The notes under the pieces were generated by a model, which worked only from the letters and a program-made list of their open reading frames with translations, ran no database searches and was not told where the DNA came from. 64,000 nucleotides of DNA from Sedimentisphaerales bacterium (lineage in GTDB: Bacteria; Planctomycetota; Phycisphaerae; Sedimentisphaerales; Anaerobacaceae), in the NCBI GenBank assembly GCA_016931715.1, contig JAFGEF010000102.1, positions 32,938 through 96,937 on the forward strand. Reading direction: 5' to 3'. Below, in pieces: positions 8,191 to 18,154 of the stretch. A program made the translations under genes and the position numbers. The number at the start of each line of letters is the position of its first letter. Positions within the stretch are counted from its first letter, which is position 1.

Positions 8191-10278
8191 ATGGCTGAAC
8201 TACTCGAAGAGCAGAGAGAAAGCTGGGGAACGCGAGGGGGATTTATTTTGGCTGCTATAGGCTCTGCGGTCGGTCTGGGCAACCTGTGGGGATTTCCATA
8301 TAAATTATACAGCTATGGGGGAGGAGCATTTCTAATACCATACATTCTTGCTCTTATAGTAGTTGGTTTTCCTTTATTGATTTTAGAATTCAGTCTGGGT
8401 CATTATACTCAGCGTGCGGCTCCCGATGCTTTTAAACAGAGTCACAAAAAATTCGAAATAGTTGGCTGGTGGGGAATAATTCTGGCTTTTGTAATCATCA
8501 CATATTATCCGGTTATTCTTGCCTATTGCTTCAGCTTTCTATGGTACAGCATTCAGGGTATTGCCAACAACGGGCAACTGCCATGGGCTGGACAAGGTGT
8601 GGAAGGTGTAAAAAACGCGAAAGAGTTCTTTTTTGATAACTACCTCGGTTATCAGGAAGGCACTGCACTCGGTCCTATCAGGTGGAATATCGTTTTGCCA
8701 TTAATAATAGCATGGCTCACTATGTACTTATGCATCTTCAGAGGCGTGAAACTTGTCGGGAAAGTAGTCTGGCTGACAGTTCCGCTCCCCTGGCTTATGC
8801 TGCTGATTTTAACTATACGCGGCTTAACGCTCGAAGGAAGCATGCAGGGTTTGGCTTATTACCTTGATCCTGTCTGGTCTGAACTTGCAAAACCTGCAAC
8901 CTGGCGTTACGCTTTCGGTCAGGTCTTTTTTTCGCTCAGTCTCGCTTTCGGTGTCATGATTACTTATGCAAGTTTTCTTCACAGAAAAAGCGATATCAAC
9001 AATAACGCACTGATAATAAGCATATCTGATTTCGGGACGAGTTTTGTTGCAGGCCTGGCGGTTTTTGCAACTCTTGGAGGCATGGCGTTTGTAACACAAC
9101 AGGCAGGCCACCCTGTCGAAGTCGAAAATGTCGCCGAATCAGGACCTTCTTTGGCTTTTGTAGCTTTCCCATATGCGCTGGCACAATTACCTTATTCTGC
9201 ATGGTTCAGCCTTGTTTTCTTTTTCACATTAATTACTTTAGGTATCGATTCTGCTTTTTCAATTACAGAATCAGTCCTTGCAAGCATAGTTGATAAAACC
9301 GGCTGGAAAAGGTCGATAGTACTGCCTGTTATGAGTCTTATCGGTCTGGCTTTCGGATTGATTTATATTACACAGGGAGGACTGAACTGGCTTGGAATCA
9401 TAGATGGTTTTGTGAACGGAACAAGAGGTATCATGTTTCTTGGTCTGATGGAAGCATTGGTTCTCGGCTGGTTATGGCGGCTAAGCATATTAAGACGTCA
9501 CGCGAACAGCCGGAGTGACTGGAAACTGGGTAAATGGTGGGATTATATTATTCGTTTAGTAATACCAATTATTCTGGGCACATTATTTTTCTGGCAGCTT
9601 TTTGAAGACATCAATAATAAAGATGGTTTTCTGAGAACGCCGGAAGGAAAATGGATTGCTTCCAATTGTGTTGGAGTTGGAATACTTGTCATTGCACCAT
9701 TGATTTCAATAGTATTAAGTTCCCGTAAGGGGCGTAATAACAATAAAGTACCCACTGCAGAGGAAGTAAAGTTACAAGTTCGCGGCAGATTGGTCGGGGC
9801 TATTGCGTTTATTACAGCAATAGCATCAGGAGTAGTATTTATTATATCGATGCAGCCTGCACAATCGTCGAATGTAAAAACAGCCGCATTTTGGATTTTA
9901 GCCGCAGGCGGTGTAATAGCAACGGCACTCAGCTTTTATATTCTTGAGAAATTCGATTCCGTCAGTTGTCGAACATCATGGCTCGCACGCTGGGCCGGAA
10001 TTTTCGGCACGATGGACATAGCGGCATTGTTCGCAAAATTCTTATATGAAAAAAGTGCAGCATTCAGTATCGAAAAAAATACAGAGGCTGTTACCCATGA
10101 ATTGACCGGGGTCTCTTATGCAATCCTTGTGATTGTTTTTCTGATAATAATCGGAGGTTTAGGCTGGTGCTTTTACAAGGCATTAAGCGCCGCAGGAGCT
10201 AACGCGGCAGAACAACATCCGGAAGAAGTTGGCGATGAGCCTAAAGCCCAATCGGATAGTGTTACGAACGCAGGATGA
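8191..10278 (+). CDS. neurotransmitter:sodium symporter (SNF) family transporter
   Basis: 695 residues and about 12-14 membrane segments. The start WGTRGGFILAAIGSAVGLGN followed by LWGFPYK is the SNF/NSS signature, with the unwound TM1 that forms the Na+ and substrate sites; FSLSLAFGVMITYASF matches TM6. Bacterial members import amino acids with sodium. The protein is longer than LeuT (about 515) because of extra C-terminal membrane segments and a polar tail. It follows the amidohydrolase-like gene with a 5-bp gap and lacks a strong ribosome-binding site, so translation may be coupled. The substrate cannot be read from the sequence. Confidence 0.92.
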   Translation: MAELLEEQRESWGTRGGFILAAIGSAVGLGNLWGFPYKLYSYGGGAFLIPYILALIVVGFPLLILEFSLGHYTQRAAPDAFKQSHKKFEIVGWWGIILAFVIITYYPVILAYCFSFLWYSIQGIANNGQLPWAGQGVEGVKNAKEFFFDNYLGYQEGTALGPIRWNIVLPLIIAWLTMYLCIFRGVKLVGKVVWLTVPLPWLMLLILTIRGLTLEGSMQGLAYYLDPVWSELAKPATWRYAFGQVFFSLSLAFGVMITYASFLHRKSDINNNALIISISDFGTSFVAGLAVFATLGGMAFVTQQAGHPVEVENVAESGPSLAFVAFPYALAQLPYSAWFSLVFFFTLITLGIDSAFSITESVLASIVDKTGWKRSIVLPVMSLIGLAFGLIYITQGGLNWLGIIDGFVNGTRGIMFLGLMEALVLGWLWRLSILRRHANSRSDWKLGKWWDYIIRLVIPIILGTLFFWQLFEDINNKDGFLRTPEGKWIASNCVGVGILVIAPLISIVLSSRKGRNNNKVPTAEEVKLQVRGRLVGAIAFITAIASGVVFIISMQPAQSSNVKTAAFWILAAGGVIATALSFYILEKFDSVSCRTSWLARWAGIFGTMDIAALFAKFLYEKSAAFSIEKNTEAVTHELTGVSYAILVIVFLIIIGGLGWCFYKALSAAGANAAEQHPEEVGDEPKAQSDSVTNAG

Positions 10279-10392
10279 AAACTTTTTTTACAAAAGCTAT
10301 TCTGACCCGGGATTTCACATTATTGATATAGTTAGTGAAAATTTTTATTTGCGAGTTATACCTGAACATAGTTCTCTGTCAAGGAGTTGAAA

Positions 10393-12753
10393 ATGGAAGG
10401 TCTTATTTTTCTTTTGGTGCTTTGTGCTGTTGCCTTAGCTGCTTCAGGACCAATAGCGCTGATTATCAGTATTATCGCACTTAAAAATTCCAACAGAATT
10501 CTTCAGCAATTACGGGAATTCCAATGGGAAAAACAATCTAAACAGTCTGAACTGCAAAAGCCTTTAACAATTACCGAAAATAAATATCACGTAGAACAAA
10601 AAGCTCCACCTGCAGAACTATATCATCCTCCGGAAGAACCTGACAAGACAGAGTCTTTTGTTAAACCAAAAACAAAAACCAGGATAGAACTTGATAGATT
10701 AAAACCTCGTGAGTTTTATGAAAAAGAGGCTCGTCATGCTCAAGCGGAACTTGAACAAAAAATCGGAACAAGATGGGTGCTCGTTGCGGGAATTATTGCG
10801 GTTATATTTGCGGCAGGATTCTTTTTAAAATACGCTTACGACAATAATCTTGTCGGACCTGCCGGAAGAGTAATTATTGTTGCAGTTGCAGGCTTTATTG
10901 CACTTGCGATCGGAGAGGTCACGCGCAGACGCGATTACGGCATTGTTGCAAAATCTGTAACCGCCCTGGGTTTTGCCATATTGTATTCAGCGGTCTTTGC
11001 CGCTTGCGCATATTACGAACTGATTTCATCTACATACGCATTCGTTTTTTCAATAATCATAACGGCCGCAGCAATGCTCTACGCTCTAAGTCTTGACGAA
11101 ATAGCGATTGCGTTTTTATCTCTGCTTGGCGGATTCCTGACACCGGTAATAATATCTACAGGGAAAAATATGCCTGTGCAGCTTTTCATTTACGTTTTAA
11201 TTTTGGATGCCGGAGCTGTAGTTTGTGCATATTATCGAAAATGGAGACTCGTTGACATAGTCTCATTTATAGGGACATTTTTGCTTTATACAGGATGGTT
11301 CGAGAAATTCTATCGTCCTGAGATGCCAGTCGCAGAGTCGATGCCCGGGCAGATGCCGATGGCTCTTATTTGGCTTACGATATTTTTCCTCGTCTATCTT
11401 TTATTGCCTGTCCTTTATGATTTGCTGCGAAAAGTCGAAGCAAAAAAAGATGACGTTTTCCTGGTTCTCGCCAACGCCGCCGTTGTGTTATATTACCTCT
11501 GGACAATGTTATACAAAGATTACCGTGCAGAGCTGTCATTTACAACTTTGGGATTATGCGCAATTCATCTTGGAATGATGGCAATAGTATTCATACGCTG
11601 CAAATTCGACTTAAATTTGAGACTTGCATATTTGGCTATCGGTCTTTTTTTTCTGACAATTACTATACCTCTCTATTTTAAAATGTATGCGATAGCAATA
11701 GCCTGGGCGATAGAAAGCGCAGTATTAATTCTTATCGGTTTAAGATATCGCAGTTACCTGACACAACTCGGCGGCGCCATTGCCCTTCTTTTAAGTTTCG
11801 GGCAATTGATGCGTCATTTACCCATGCATTCAGCCGCATTTACTTTAGTATTCAATCCTGTTTTCGGTACATGGTTTACCGTTGTTTGCGCAATAGTTGT
11901 CTGTCATATTTTGTACAGAACAACGCATAGTCTAACCGAAGAACAACGTGACATAATTGCCCAGGCATCTTATGCGGCCGCCGCACTTTTGCTTCTGGCA
12001 ACAATCGCTATGGAGTGGTTTTATTACTGCAGGTTTAATGTTACGGATTCTAATATCGAGAGAGCGCTATTTTATAAGGGAATTGTAATAGTCATTGCTG
12101 CGTTCCCATTACTGCTGCTGACACGACCTGCCTGTCCAAAAGGCCAATTATGCCAATTCTTGGCGGCGATTATTGCTGCAGGCGGCGCTATAATGGCTGT
12201 TATCTGCCTGAAGTGGTTTTACAGTAGTAATTTCGTTATCTTCGCTAATGTCGAATTTCTGATAGTTCTGTTTTTTGCTGCAACATTGTTTGGAGATGCC
12301 TGGGTGCATCACAAAAGAAATAAGGAAGAACAATTCATCCATGAACTTCCAGTCATATTTAAATTATCGGGAGTAATTGTTTTATGGATTCTAATGACGG
12401 AAGAAATCTATCTTTATTGGTATTGTAAAGACAAATTCCTGCAAAGCATCGAAAACTGGAAATTCCTCGCACATATGTATATATCAGTAATGTGGGCATT
12501 ATACGGAGCCATGTTGATGGTCGTTGGATTCTGGAAGAAAAGCGTTGCTTTAAGATACATCTCGCTCGGCATATTCGGACTTCTTCTTTTAAAAGTGTTT
12601 ATTCTGGATACAAGCAAAGTCGAAAGCGTTTATCGAATAGCAGCTTTTCTGGCTACCGGAGTTACTTTAGTAGCAGTCTCTTATCTCTATCAATACCTGA
12701 GAAAGAAAGGTTTTTTCGATTCCGTATTGTCTGATACGAATAACAAAACATGA
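10393..12753 (+). CDS. DUF2339 multi-span membrane protein
   Basis: About 786 residues. An N-terminal helix (residues 1-30) is followed by a coiled-coil and charged linker (about 32-125) and then more than 20 hydrophobic segments, starting with GTRWVLVAGIIAVIFAAGFF and FLKYAYDNNLVGP, which is the typical opening of DUF2339 proteins. Function of the family is unknown. I start at the ATG at 10393, six bases after AAGGAG, rather than the in-frame TTG two codons earlier, which overlaps that site. It is separated from the transporter by 114 bp and ends at a strong hairpin. Confidence 0.88.
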   Translation: MEGLIFLLVLCAVALAASGPIALIISIIALKNSNRILQQLREFQWEKQSKQSELQKPLTITENKYHVEQKAPPAELYHPPEEPDKTESFVKPKTKTRIELDRLKPREFYEKEARHAQAELEQKIGTRWVLVAGIIAVIFAAGFFLKYAYDNNLVGPAGRVIIVAVAGFIALAIGEVTRRRDYGIVAKSVTALGFAILYSAVFAACAYYELISSTYAFVFSIIITAAAMLYALSLDEIAIAFLSLLGGFLTPVIISTGKNMPVQLFIYVLILDAGAVVCAYYRKWRLVDIVSFIGTFLLYTGWFEKFYRPEMPVAESMPGQMPMALIWLTIFFLVYLLLPVLYDLLRKVEAKKDDVFLVLANAAVVLYYLWTMLYKDYRAELSFTTLGLCAIHLGMMAIVFIRCKFDLNLRLAYLAIGLFFLTITIPLYFKMYAIAIAWAIESAVLILIGLRYRSYLTQLGGAIALLLSFGQLMRHLPMHSAAFTLVFNPVFGTWFTVVCAIVVCHILYRTTHSLTEEQRDIIAQASYAAAALLLLATIAMEWFYYCRFNVTDSNIERALFYKGIVIVIAAFPLLLLTRPACPKGQLCQFLAAIIAAGGAIMAVICLKWFYSSNFVIFANVEFLIVLFFAATLFGDAWVHHKRNKEEQFIHELPVIFKLSGVIVLWILMTEEIYLYWYCKDKFLQSIENWKFLAHMYISVMWALYGAMLMVVGFWKKSVALRYISLGIFGLLLLKVFILDTSKVESVYRIAAFLATGVTLVAVSYLYQYLRKKGFFDSVLSDTNNKT

Positions 12754-12799
12754 CAATGTTAAAACTGCGCATTATTTTGCATAGCTCTTAGTTTAAAAC

Positions 12800-12836
12800 A
12801 AATCCGCCATTCTCTATAAATCAGAATGGCGGATTT
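12800..12836. terminator. intrinsic terminator hairpin between convergent genes
   Basis: A perfect 14-bp stem: AAATCCGCCATTCT at 12800-12813 and AGAATGGCGGATTT at 12823-12836, with a 9-base loop. On the minus strand it is followed by TTTGTTTTAAAC, so it best serves hsp20; on the plus strand it can also stop the DUF2339 transcript. Confidence 0.8.
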
Positions 12837-12885
12837 CTCATTAACAATTTACTCTTTACATTTTTAGCCCGTTGGCACACTCTTT

Positions 12886-13329
12886 TCAGCTTTTTACTTT
12901 TACTTTAATCGCCTTGGCTTTTGCGGCTTTCGGCATGTTTATCGAGAGCACGCCGTCCTTATATGCGGCATCGACTTTCTCGGAATCCACATCAGTAGGC
13001 AGAGTTATTTCTCTTCTGAAAGTGCCGTAGCTGCTTTCGATATGGTAATAATTTTTTTCTTTCTTCTCTTCCTTATGTTTCTTCTCGCCGCTTATGGTTA
13101 GTGTATTGCCATAAACGGAAATGTCGATATCCTCGGCGCTGCAGCCTGGTACTTCAGCCCGTACGATAATTGAATTTTCATCTTCCGCTACATCGATTGC
13201 CGGCCATGCTTTATAACCCGCAAAAGGTCTGTCAAGACCTCTGAAAAAGCTGTCGAACAAATCGTCCATTTCATTATGGAGTGTTGTCAAAGAGTTTCTG
13301 TTTTGTTTTGTGTAAGGAACCAGTGTCAT
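12886..13329 (-). CDS. hsp20: small heat-shock protein, Hsp20/alpha-crystallin
   Basis: 147 residues. The alpha-crystallin domain (about 42-135) runs from PAIDVAEDENSIIVRAEVPG through GTFRREITLPTDVDSEKVDA to the conserved A-x-x-x-G-x-L element KDGVLSINMPK, and the tail AIKVKV contains the I-x-V motif that links subunits into oligomers. An ATP-independent chaperone that holds unfolding proteins. The ATG follows TAGGAGG. A consensus sigma-54 promoter lies about 85 bp upstream (separate entry), so expression probably depends on an enhancer-binding activator. Confidence 0.95.
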   Translation of the reverse strand: MTLVPYTKQNRNSLTTLHNEMDDLFDSFFRGLDRPFAGYKAWPAIDVAEDENSIIVRAEVPGCSAEDIDISVYGNTLTISGEKKHKEEKKEKNYYHIESSYGTFRREITLPTDVDSEKVDAAYKDGVLSINMPKAAKAKAIKVKVKS

Positions 13330-13411
13330 GTTAGTACCTCCTAATAATAATCTTTTTCATTTCTTTCTTTTTTAACCTTTTCATTTTACTTAAACTTCCA
13401 ATAATCTAATA

Positions 13412-13428
13412 AGCAAAGAGCGTGCCAA
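13412..13428 (-). promoter_or_regulatory. sigma-54 (RpoN) promoter for hsp20
   Basis: Read on the minus strand, the sequence is TTGGCACGCTCTTTGCT, matching the -24/-12 consensus YTGGCACG-N4-TTGCW at every conserved base, including GG and GC at the required spacing. The predicted start lies about 70 bases before the hsp20 ATG. Sigma-54 promoters need an AAA+ activator bound upstream; a candidate palindrome is at 13503-13515. Confidence 0.85.
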
Positions 13429-13502
13429 AGTCAAAATGTGCCGTTTTTAAGCAGAAAACGCGGATTTAAAGGCTTTTTAAGCCTGTTTTAGACTTACAGA
13501 TA

Positions 13503-13515
13503 TGTCATTTTGACA
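13503..13515. promoter_or_regulatory. palindrome, candidate enhancer site for the sigma-54 promoter
   Basis: TGTCATTTTGACA is a 13-base palindrome about 75-90 bp upstream of the -24 element, a usual distance for an upstream activator site. A related half, GTCAAAATG, recurs at 13430-13438 beside the promoter. Binding by an activator is inferred. Confidence 0.5.
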
Positions 13516-13624
13516 GATATTGAAATAAAACATCACAGTTGTAGCTTTAAAATAAATTTAGTACACTAACAACTGCTTGAATAAATGCGATAAATCGAAA
13601 AAAATCTGCCTGTTGAGGATGATT

Positions 13625-14131
13625 ATGGAAAACAAACAAGGTAAAACACCGCAGGAAAGTGCGGTTGAGACAAGGTATTTGCTTATGCCGCAACATGCAA
13701 ATCCTAAGGGTACGGCATTCGGCGGCGTAATTATGAGCTGGATAGATATGATAGCCGGGCTGGCCGCACAACGTCACACGGGCTGTGATGTTGTTACCGC
13801 TGGTATAGACTCGCTTTCTTTTAAAGAGCCTATACGCATCGGAGAGCATGTCACCCTTAGAGCTTCAGTTAATTATGTCAGCCGCTCATCGATGGAAGTC
13901 GGCGTTCAGGTGACTCGCGAAAATCCGTATAATGGACAGAAAACTATTGCAACGACGGCTCATTTGACTTTTGTTGCTCTTGACGAGAATAAAAAACCAA
14001 CTCCGGCTCCCCCGATTCTGCCGCAAACGCCTGATGAGAAAAAGCGTTACAGAAACGCCGAGCTGCGAGTCAAATCCCGAAAAGAATTGTTAAAGAAAAT
14101 GCAGCAAAACGAAACGGAAAAGAAGGATTAA
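13625..14131 (+). CDS. acyl-CoA thioesterase, hotdog fold (YciA/BACH-like)
   Basis: About 168 residues. The hotdog core opens with MPQHANPKGTAFGGVIMSWI, including the Asn-x-x-G-x-x-FGG and WID segments typical of acyl-CoA thioesterases, and continues with IDSLSFKEPIRIGEHVTLRA and YVSRSSMEVGVQV. It hydrolyses acyl-CoA to free acid and CoA; chain-length preference is unknown. Residues 125-168 form a charged tail. I choose ATG at 13625, five bases after GAGGA, over in-frame starts at 13577 and 13619. It is divergent from hsp20. Confidence 0.85.
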   Translation: MENKQGKTPQESAVETRYLLMPQHANPKGTAFGGVIMSWIDMIAGLAAQRHTGCDVVTAGIDSLSFKEPIRIGEHVTLRASVNYVSRSSMEVGVQVTRENPYNGQKTIATTAHLTFVALDENKKPTPAPPILPQTPDEKKRYRNAELRVKSRKELLKKMQQNETEKKD

Positions 14132-14136
14132 TAGAA

Positions 14137-14193
14137 ATGAACAGACGTCACCTTCCTGCGGATTCAAATACAGCGTCATACTTACAGAACTAA
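14137..14193 (+). CDS. possible 18-residue leader peptide
   Basis: A short frame from ATG at 14137 to TAA at 14191-14193, ending three bases before the GTG start of the ABC ATPase, which has no ribosome-binding site of its own. Translation of this peptide could deliver ribosomes to the GTG. The only upstream signal is AAGGA about 10 bases away. Weak evidence. Confidence 0.25.
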   Translation: MNRRHLPADSNTASYLQN

Positions 14194-14195
14194 AA

Positions 14196-15101
14196 GTGGA
14201 AGCAATCGAGATACAAAAGTTAACGAAAAGATATGGCAATGCCCGGGGAGTAGAGGACTTGTCATTCAACATCATGAGCGGCGAAGTATTTGGCTATCTC
14301 GGTCCGAACGGCTCCGGCAAGACAACAACAATTCGTTGTCTTATGGGTCTATTGCGGCCGACAAGCGGAAATTGCTTCATTCTCGGACAGCGCATCAAAT
14401 CAGGAAAGGCAACTCAGCATACACGCATCGGTTACCTGCCGGGGGATTTTCGCATTTGGCCCGGAATGACGACTCGAAAGTCACTCGAACTGATGGCTGC
14501 GCTGGGAAACGGTAATGTCAACAGGCGGCGGGATGAATTGGCTGAAAGGCTCAACCTTAACCTTGACCGAAAAGTCGGCACACTGTCAAAAGGCAATCGC
14601 CAGAAAATCGGTGTGATTTATGCCTTTCAGCATCAGCCGGAAGTGCTAATCCTGGATGAGCCGACTATCGGTCTGGATCCCCTAATCAGACAGGTTGTTT
14701 TGGACATGATACGAGAAGCCGCACAACAGGGAGCTGCAGTATTGTTATCGTCTCACGACCTTAGTGAAGTAGCGTCTGTATGCGAACGAGCGGCTATCCT
14801 GCGCGAAGGATATCTTGCAGAACTGGCTCCAATTTCCAAAATAGTTCAGCAAGGTGAGAAACGTCTAAAAATATGGTTCACTGAAGGAACTGCGGTTCCG
14901 GTATTAACTGCAGACGAACTTTCCGGAGTGAGAATAATTCAGCAGAATTCGCACACATTGCTTATTGCTTACCATGGAAAAATCGACTCGGTCATCAAGT
15001 GGCTTGCGCCGTTCTCCATTGAGCGAATCGGGACACAGGAGACAACCTTGGAAAATGCCTTTATTCAATATTATAAAAGGGAGACAGGCAATGAAAAATA
15101 G
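14196..15101 (+). CDS. ABC transporter ATP-binding protein
   Basis: 301 residues. Walker A is GPNGSGKTT (about residues 34-42), the signature is LSKGNRQKIG, Walker B is VLILDEPTIGLDP and the switch His is in LLSSHDLSEV. The layout is that of ABC-2 type exporters (drug, lipid or antibiotic export), with a C-terminal regulatory domain after residue 215. It starts with GTG. Its last 11 bases overlap the permease gene, so the two form one transporter. Substrate unknown. Confidence 0.9.
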   Translation: MEAIEIQKLTKRYGNARGVEDLSFNIMSGEVFGYLGPNGSGKTTTIRCLMGLLRPTSGNCFILGQRIKSGKATQHTRIGYLPGDFRIWPGMTTRKSLELMAALGNGNVNRRRDELAERLNLNLDRKVGTLSKGNRQKIGVIYAFQHQPEVLILDEPTIGLDPLIRQVVLDMIREAAQQGAAVLLSSHDLSEVASVCERAAILREGYLAELAPISKIVQQGEKRLKIWFTEGTAVPVLTADELSGVRIIQQNSHTLLIAYHGKIDSVIKWLAPFSIERIGTQETTLENAFIQYYKRETGNEK

Positions 15102-15915
15102 CCACTATGTTCCCTTTGCCCGGCCCCTGTTGAAGTTCTGGACATTTCGTTTATTCCCGATATGGTGTCTTATCGCATTGATGATTTTCCTCGTGCAAAT
15201 CGCTGTTTGCGGGATAGTCCATGACAATGAAATATTAAAGGCAATGCTCAGTTTTCTCGATATGTTCCCTTTCATAAAATCTGTATTAGGCGGTGACTAC
15301 CTGCAGGCCGGCAACACATCTGCACTTATAACTATCGGATACAAACACCCGTTTGTTCTGTTCCTATACATGTTCTTCGCGGTAAGTGTGCCGACCGGAC
15401 TGCTTGCTGGCGAAGTGCAAAAAGGAAACATGGAACTGATATTATCACGCCGGGTGACAAAATTGCATGTATATATTTGTGCCGGTCTCATTACAATTGC
15501 CGGTATGTTTGCTCTCACGATGATTATGTTTTTGGGTACCGCAGCCGCTGTGCATATATACGATTTCGGCAAGCCAATTCCATTGGATATGTTCTTTCGC
15601 ATTGCTATCGACGGCGGCTTATTTGCAAGCACCGCCGGAGCTATCGCATTACTCTGTGCCTCAATATTCGCAAGCCGCACTACTGCCATTGGCGCAGCAG
15701 TCGCTTTTTTGGTAATCAACTATTTTATTTCGATTGTTTCAGAATGGTGGCCTCGCATGAGCTTTCTGAAAAGCGCCACTCTTTTCGCCTACGTGGGAGG
15801 GCCGCAAATTGTTACAGGCTGGCCGACAGGAAATATGTGCGTGCTTGCCGCAATACTTCTGCTTGCCGGTTTGTCCGGCGCAATAATCTGGAATCGCCGT
15901 GACCTGCCTCTTTAA
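15091..15915 (+). CDS. ABC-2 type transporter permease
   Basis: 274 residues with about six membrane segments (near 25-45, 90-110, 135-160, 175-200, 210-235 and 250-268). I place the start at ATG 15091, inside the end of the ATPase gene, eight bases after AAGGGAGA; an upstream in-frame start would make a long, non-homologous overlap. The segment after the second helix, TGLLAGEVQKGNMELILSRR, is the cytoplasmic coupling helix typical of ABC-2 permeases (GE..KGT.E.LLS.P). Partner of the preceding ATPase. Confidence 0.85.
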   Translation: MKNSHYVPFARPLLKFWTFRLFPIWCLIALMIFLVQIAVCGIVHDNEILKAMLSFLDMFPFIKSVLGGDYLQAGNTSALITIGYKHPFVLFLYMFFAVSVPTGLLAGEVQKGNMELILSRRVTKLHVYICAGLITIAGMFALTMIMFLGTAAAVHIYDFGKPIPLDMFFRIAIDGGLFASTAGAIALLCASIFASRTTAIGAAVAFLVINYFISIVSEWWPRMSFLKSATLFAYVGGPQIVTGWPTGNMCVLAAILLLAGLSGAIIWNRRDLPL

Positions 15916-16002
15916 TGTTTCCCGCCAATAATCCGACATTTTGGATAGAACGATTGAGGAACCGAAGTATATTGTAAGTTTTTTCATCGCCCTGCTTTTT
16001 TA

Positions 16003-17961
16003 TTATACCGGAAGCCTGATAATAAAAACAGCCCCATGACCTGGCGCGTTTTTAACTTCAATCGTACCTTTATGGCTTGCAATAATGCCATAGCTTACGG
16101 CCAGCCCAAGCCCGGTACCTTTGCCCGGCTGCTTCGTTGTAAAGAAAGGTTCGAATATTTTTTCAATATTTTCAGGCGGTATGCCTGTACCTGTATCTGC
16201 AAATTCAATCTGAATATATTTCTTATCATCCGTCTCAAACGCAGTAACTGTTAATTCACCGCTTCCTTCCATTGCATCAGCCGCATTAAGAATAATATTC
16301 GTAAATACCTGCTGCATCTGGCCAATATCTACCGATAACTTCGGAAGCGAAGGATGTAATGCTCTTTTTATTGTGATATTCCGAAATAATACCTGGTCTT
16401 TCATAACCTGCAGAGTGCGCTCCAGTATATCATTAATATTTGCCAGCTCTACTTTCGGCTCAGTTTGATGGGCAAAATTAAATAATCCTTTGACAATATC
16501 CTGGCATCTTGATGCTTCGGATATGGTTTTCCCGAGGTTTTTACGAAGAGTTTCTTTGTCATCCATATCCTCAAGTGATAAATAGGTGTACATCAAAATT
16601 GCCCCGAGAGGATTGTTTATTTCGTGTGCTACTCCCGCTGCAAGTCTGCCAAGAGTTAAAAGTCTTTCCGATTTCATTATTTGTTCATCAGTGTACTTTC
16701 TAAGCTGGCTGCTTCTTTCCCTGAGAGAAGACGCCATATTATTTAACGTTTCGCACAGTTCTGATATTTCATCTCCACCTGATGTTTTTACTCTGTAATC
16801 AAGATTACCTTTCGCCCACAGACCGGAAGCGTGAACAAGATTTTCCACAGGCTTCAAAATACTATTTGCAAGCAATCCTGCAACAGCAGCGGCGATAATC
16901 ATCCCGACAAACATTAATCCCAAAACCAGAAGAATTGTTTTATTCCGCATATCTATAAAATTTTCTTCCAGAACGCCGACGTACAGCACTCCGATGATTT
17001 TATCCTGCACATCACGTATAGGCTCATACGCGGAAATATACCAGTTATTCACGACGAACGCCGGAGATGTCCAAGTTAATCCATTTTCCAGTACCTGTTT
17101 TTTCACTTCATCAGAAAGAAGCGTTCCTATTGCGCGATTTCCATCATTGTCCAGAACATTTGTCGAGATACGCAGGTCATTTTGAAAAATGGTGGCAGTA
17201 CCAATATCTTTTCCCTTGTATTTGGCATCTTTATAAACAACTTCTTTTGTTTTATCAACAATGTCATAATTGCGATTAATCAGTTTTCCGCCGTATAGTA
17301 TGCCAATCAAATTCCCTTCATTATCGAAAACTGGAGCGCCTGCACTTATAATCATTCCATTGCTCGATACCTGTTCTGTATCCACTGCTTCTTTCGATGA
17401 AACATCATGCTCTTGTGATTGATCATAGGAGCTATGTGTCGAGTGAGGTGTCTTGATTATTTTAATTAAAGCCTGACGAGCCAAATCATCTCCGTCTTTT
17501 TCCAGTTCCTGTTTCGAAACAATTACAGTTCCGGCAGCTATTTGTTTTTCTTTCAATACTTTTGCGATAACTGCATTATTTGACTGGTCATCTCCGTAAA
17601 TAAAAGGATTTCTTGCTCTTACGAGAACACGTCCATCTTTGTCTGTCAAAGTCAAAATATCAAGGTGTTCTGTCTTTCTTCTCTCTTCCAGTTCTTTTTT
17701 GAGCTGTTCAACATTATTATTAATAACAGCATCTACAATTAAAAACTTTAACGCAGCGAAGCGAACTATATCGGCGGTTTTCTGGACCTCCTGCTGGTAG
17801 ATTAACCTTGCAGAATTGAGATCATTTTTAACTTTATACTTTTCCTGCTGGATAATGCCGGTATCGATTAATCGAACGGATATTATAGTGGCGACAAAAC
17901 CGCATATGGTTATCGCCGTCAAAAAGCTGATTATCAATTTGGCTCTTAAAGACATTTTCAT
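16003..17961 (-). CDS. orphan sensor histidine kinase with cache, HAMP, HisKA and HATPase domains
   Basis: 652 residues. A membrane helix (8-30) leads to a long extracytoplasmic cache-type sensor (about 32-340, with [10 protein letters not shown] and [20 protein letters not shown]), then a second helix (343-366), a HAMP linker (to about 420), HisKA with the phospho-acceptor in [14 protein letters not shown], and HATPase_c with [20 protein letters not shown] and [13 protein letters not shown]. The PAS-less NtrB-like catalytic core often pairs with sigma-54 activators. No response regulator lies next to it. It is convergent with the ABC permease. The sensed ligand is unknown. Confidence 0.92.
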   Translation of the reverse strand: MKMSLRAKLIISFLTAITICGFVATIISVRLIDTGIIQQEKYKVKNDLNSARLIYQQEVQKTADIVRFAALKFLIVDAVINNNVEQLKKELEERRKTEHLDILTLTDKDGRVLVRARNPFIYGDDQSNNAVIAKVLKEKQIAAGTVIVSKQELEKDGDDLARQALIKIIKTPHSTHSSYDQSQEHDVSSKEAVDTEQVSSNGMIISAGAPVFDNEGNLIGILYGGKLINRNYDIVDKTKEVVYKDAKYKGKDIGTATIFQNDLRISTNVLDNDGNRAIGTLLSDEVKKQVLENGLTWTSPAFVVNNWYISAYEPIRDVQDKIIGVLYVGVLEENFIDMRNKTILLVLGLMFVGMIIAAAVAGLLANSILKPVENLVHASGLWAKGNLDYRVKTSGGDEISELCETLNNMASSLRERSSQLRKYTDEQIMKSERLLTLGRLAAGVAHEINNPLGAILMYTYLSLEDMDDKETLRKNLGKTISEASRCQDIVKGLFNFAHQTEPKVELANINDILERTLQVMKDQVLFRNITIKRALHPSLPKLSVDIGQMQQVFTNIILNAADAMEGSGELTVTAFETDDKKYIQIEFADTGTGIPPENIEKIFEPFFTTKQPGKGTGLGLAVSYGIIASHKGTIEVKNAPGHGAVFIIRLPV

Positions 17962-18154
17962 AATTATGTATCATCTGCATTAGAATTTTTCATCAGATGC
18001 ACAATGTATGGTGAAAGATCAGGACGTATATCAAAAGGAAAGTCTTAACATTCTACCATTTTATTTCCCATTTTTACTTACATAATGATGTTACGATTTC
18101 AGATGTATAAAAATAAGGAAGATTACGAAAAACGTACTCCCAATTCGCGCAACA

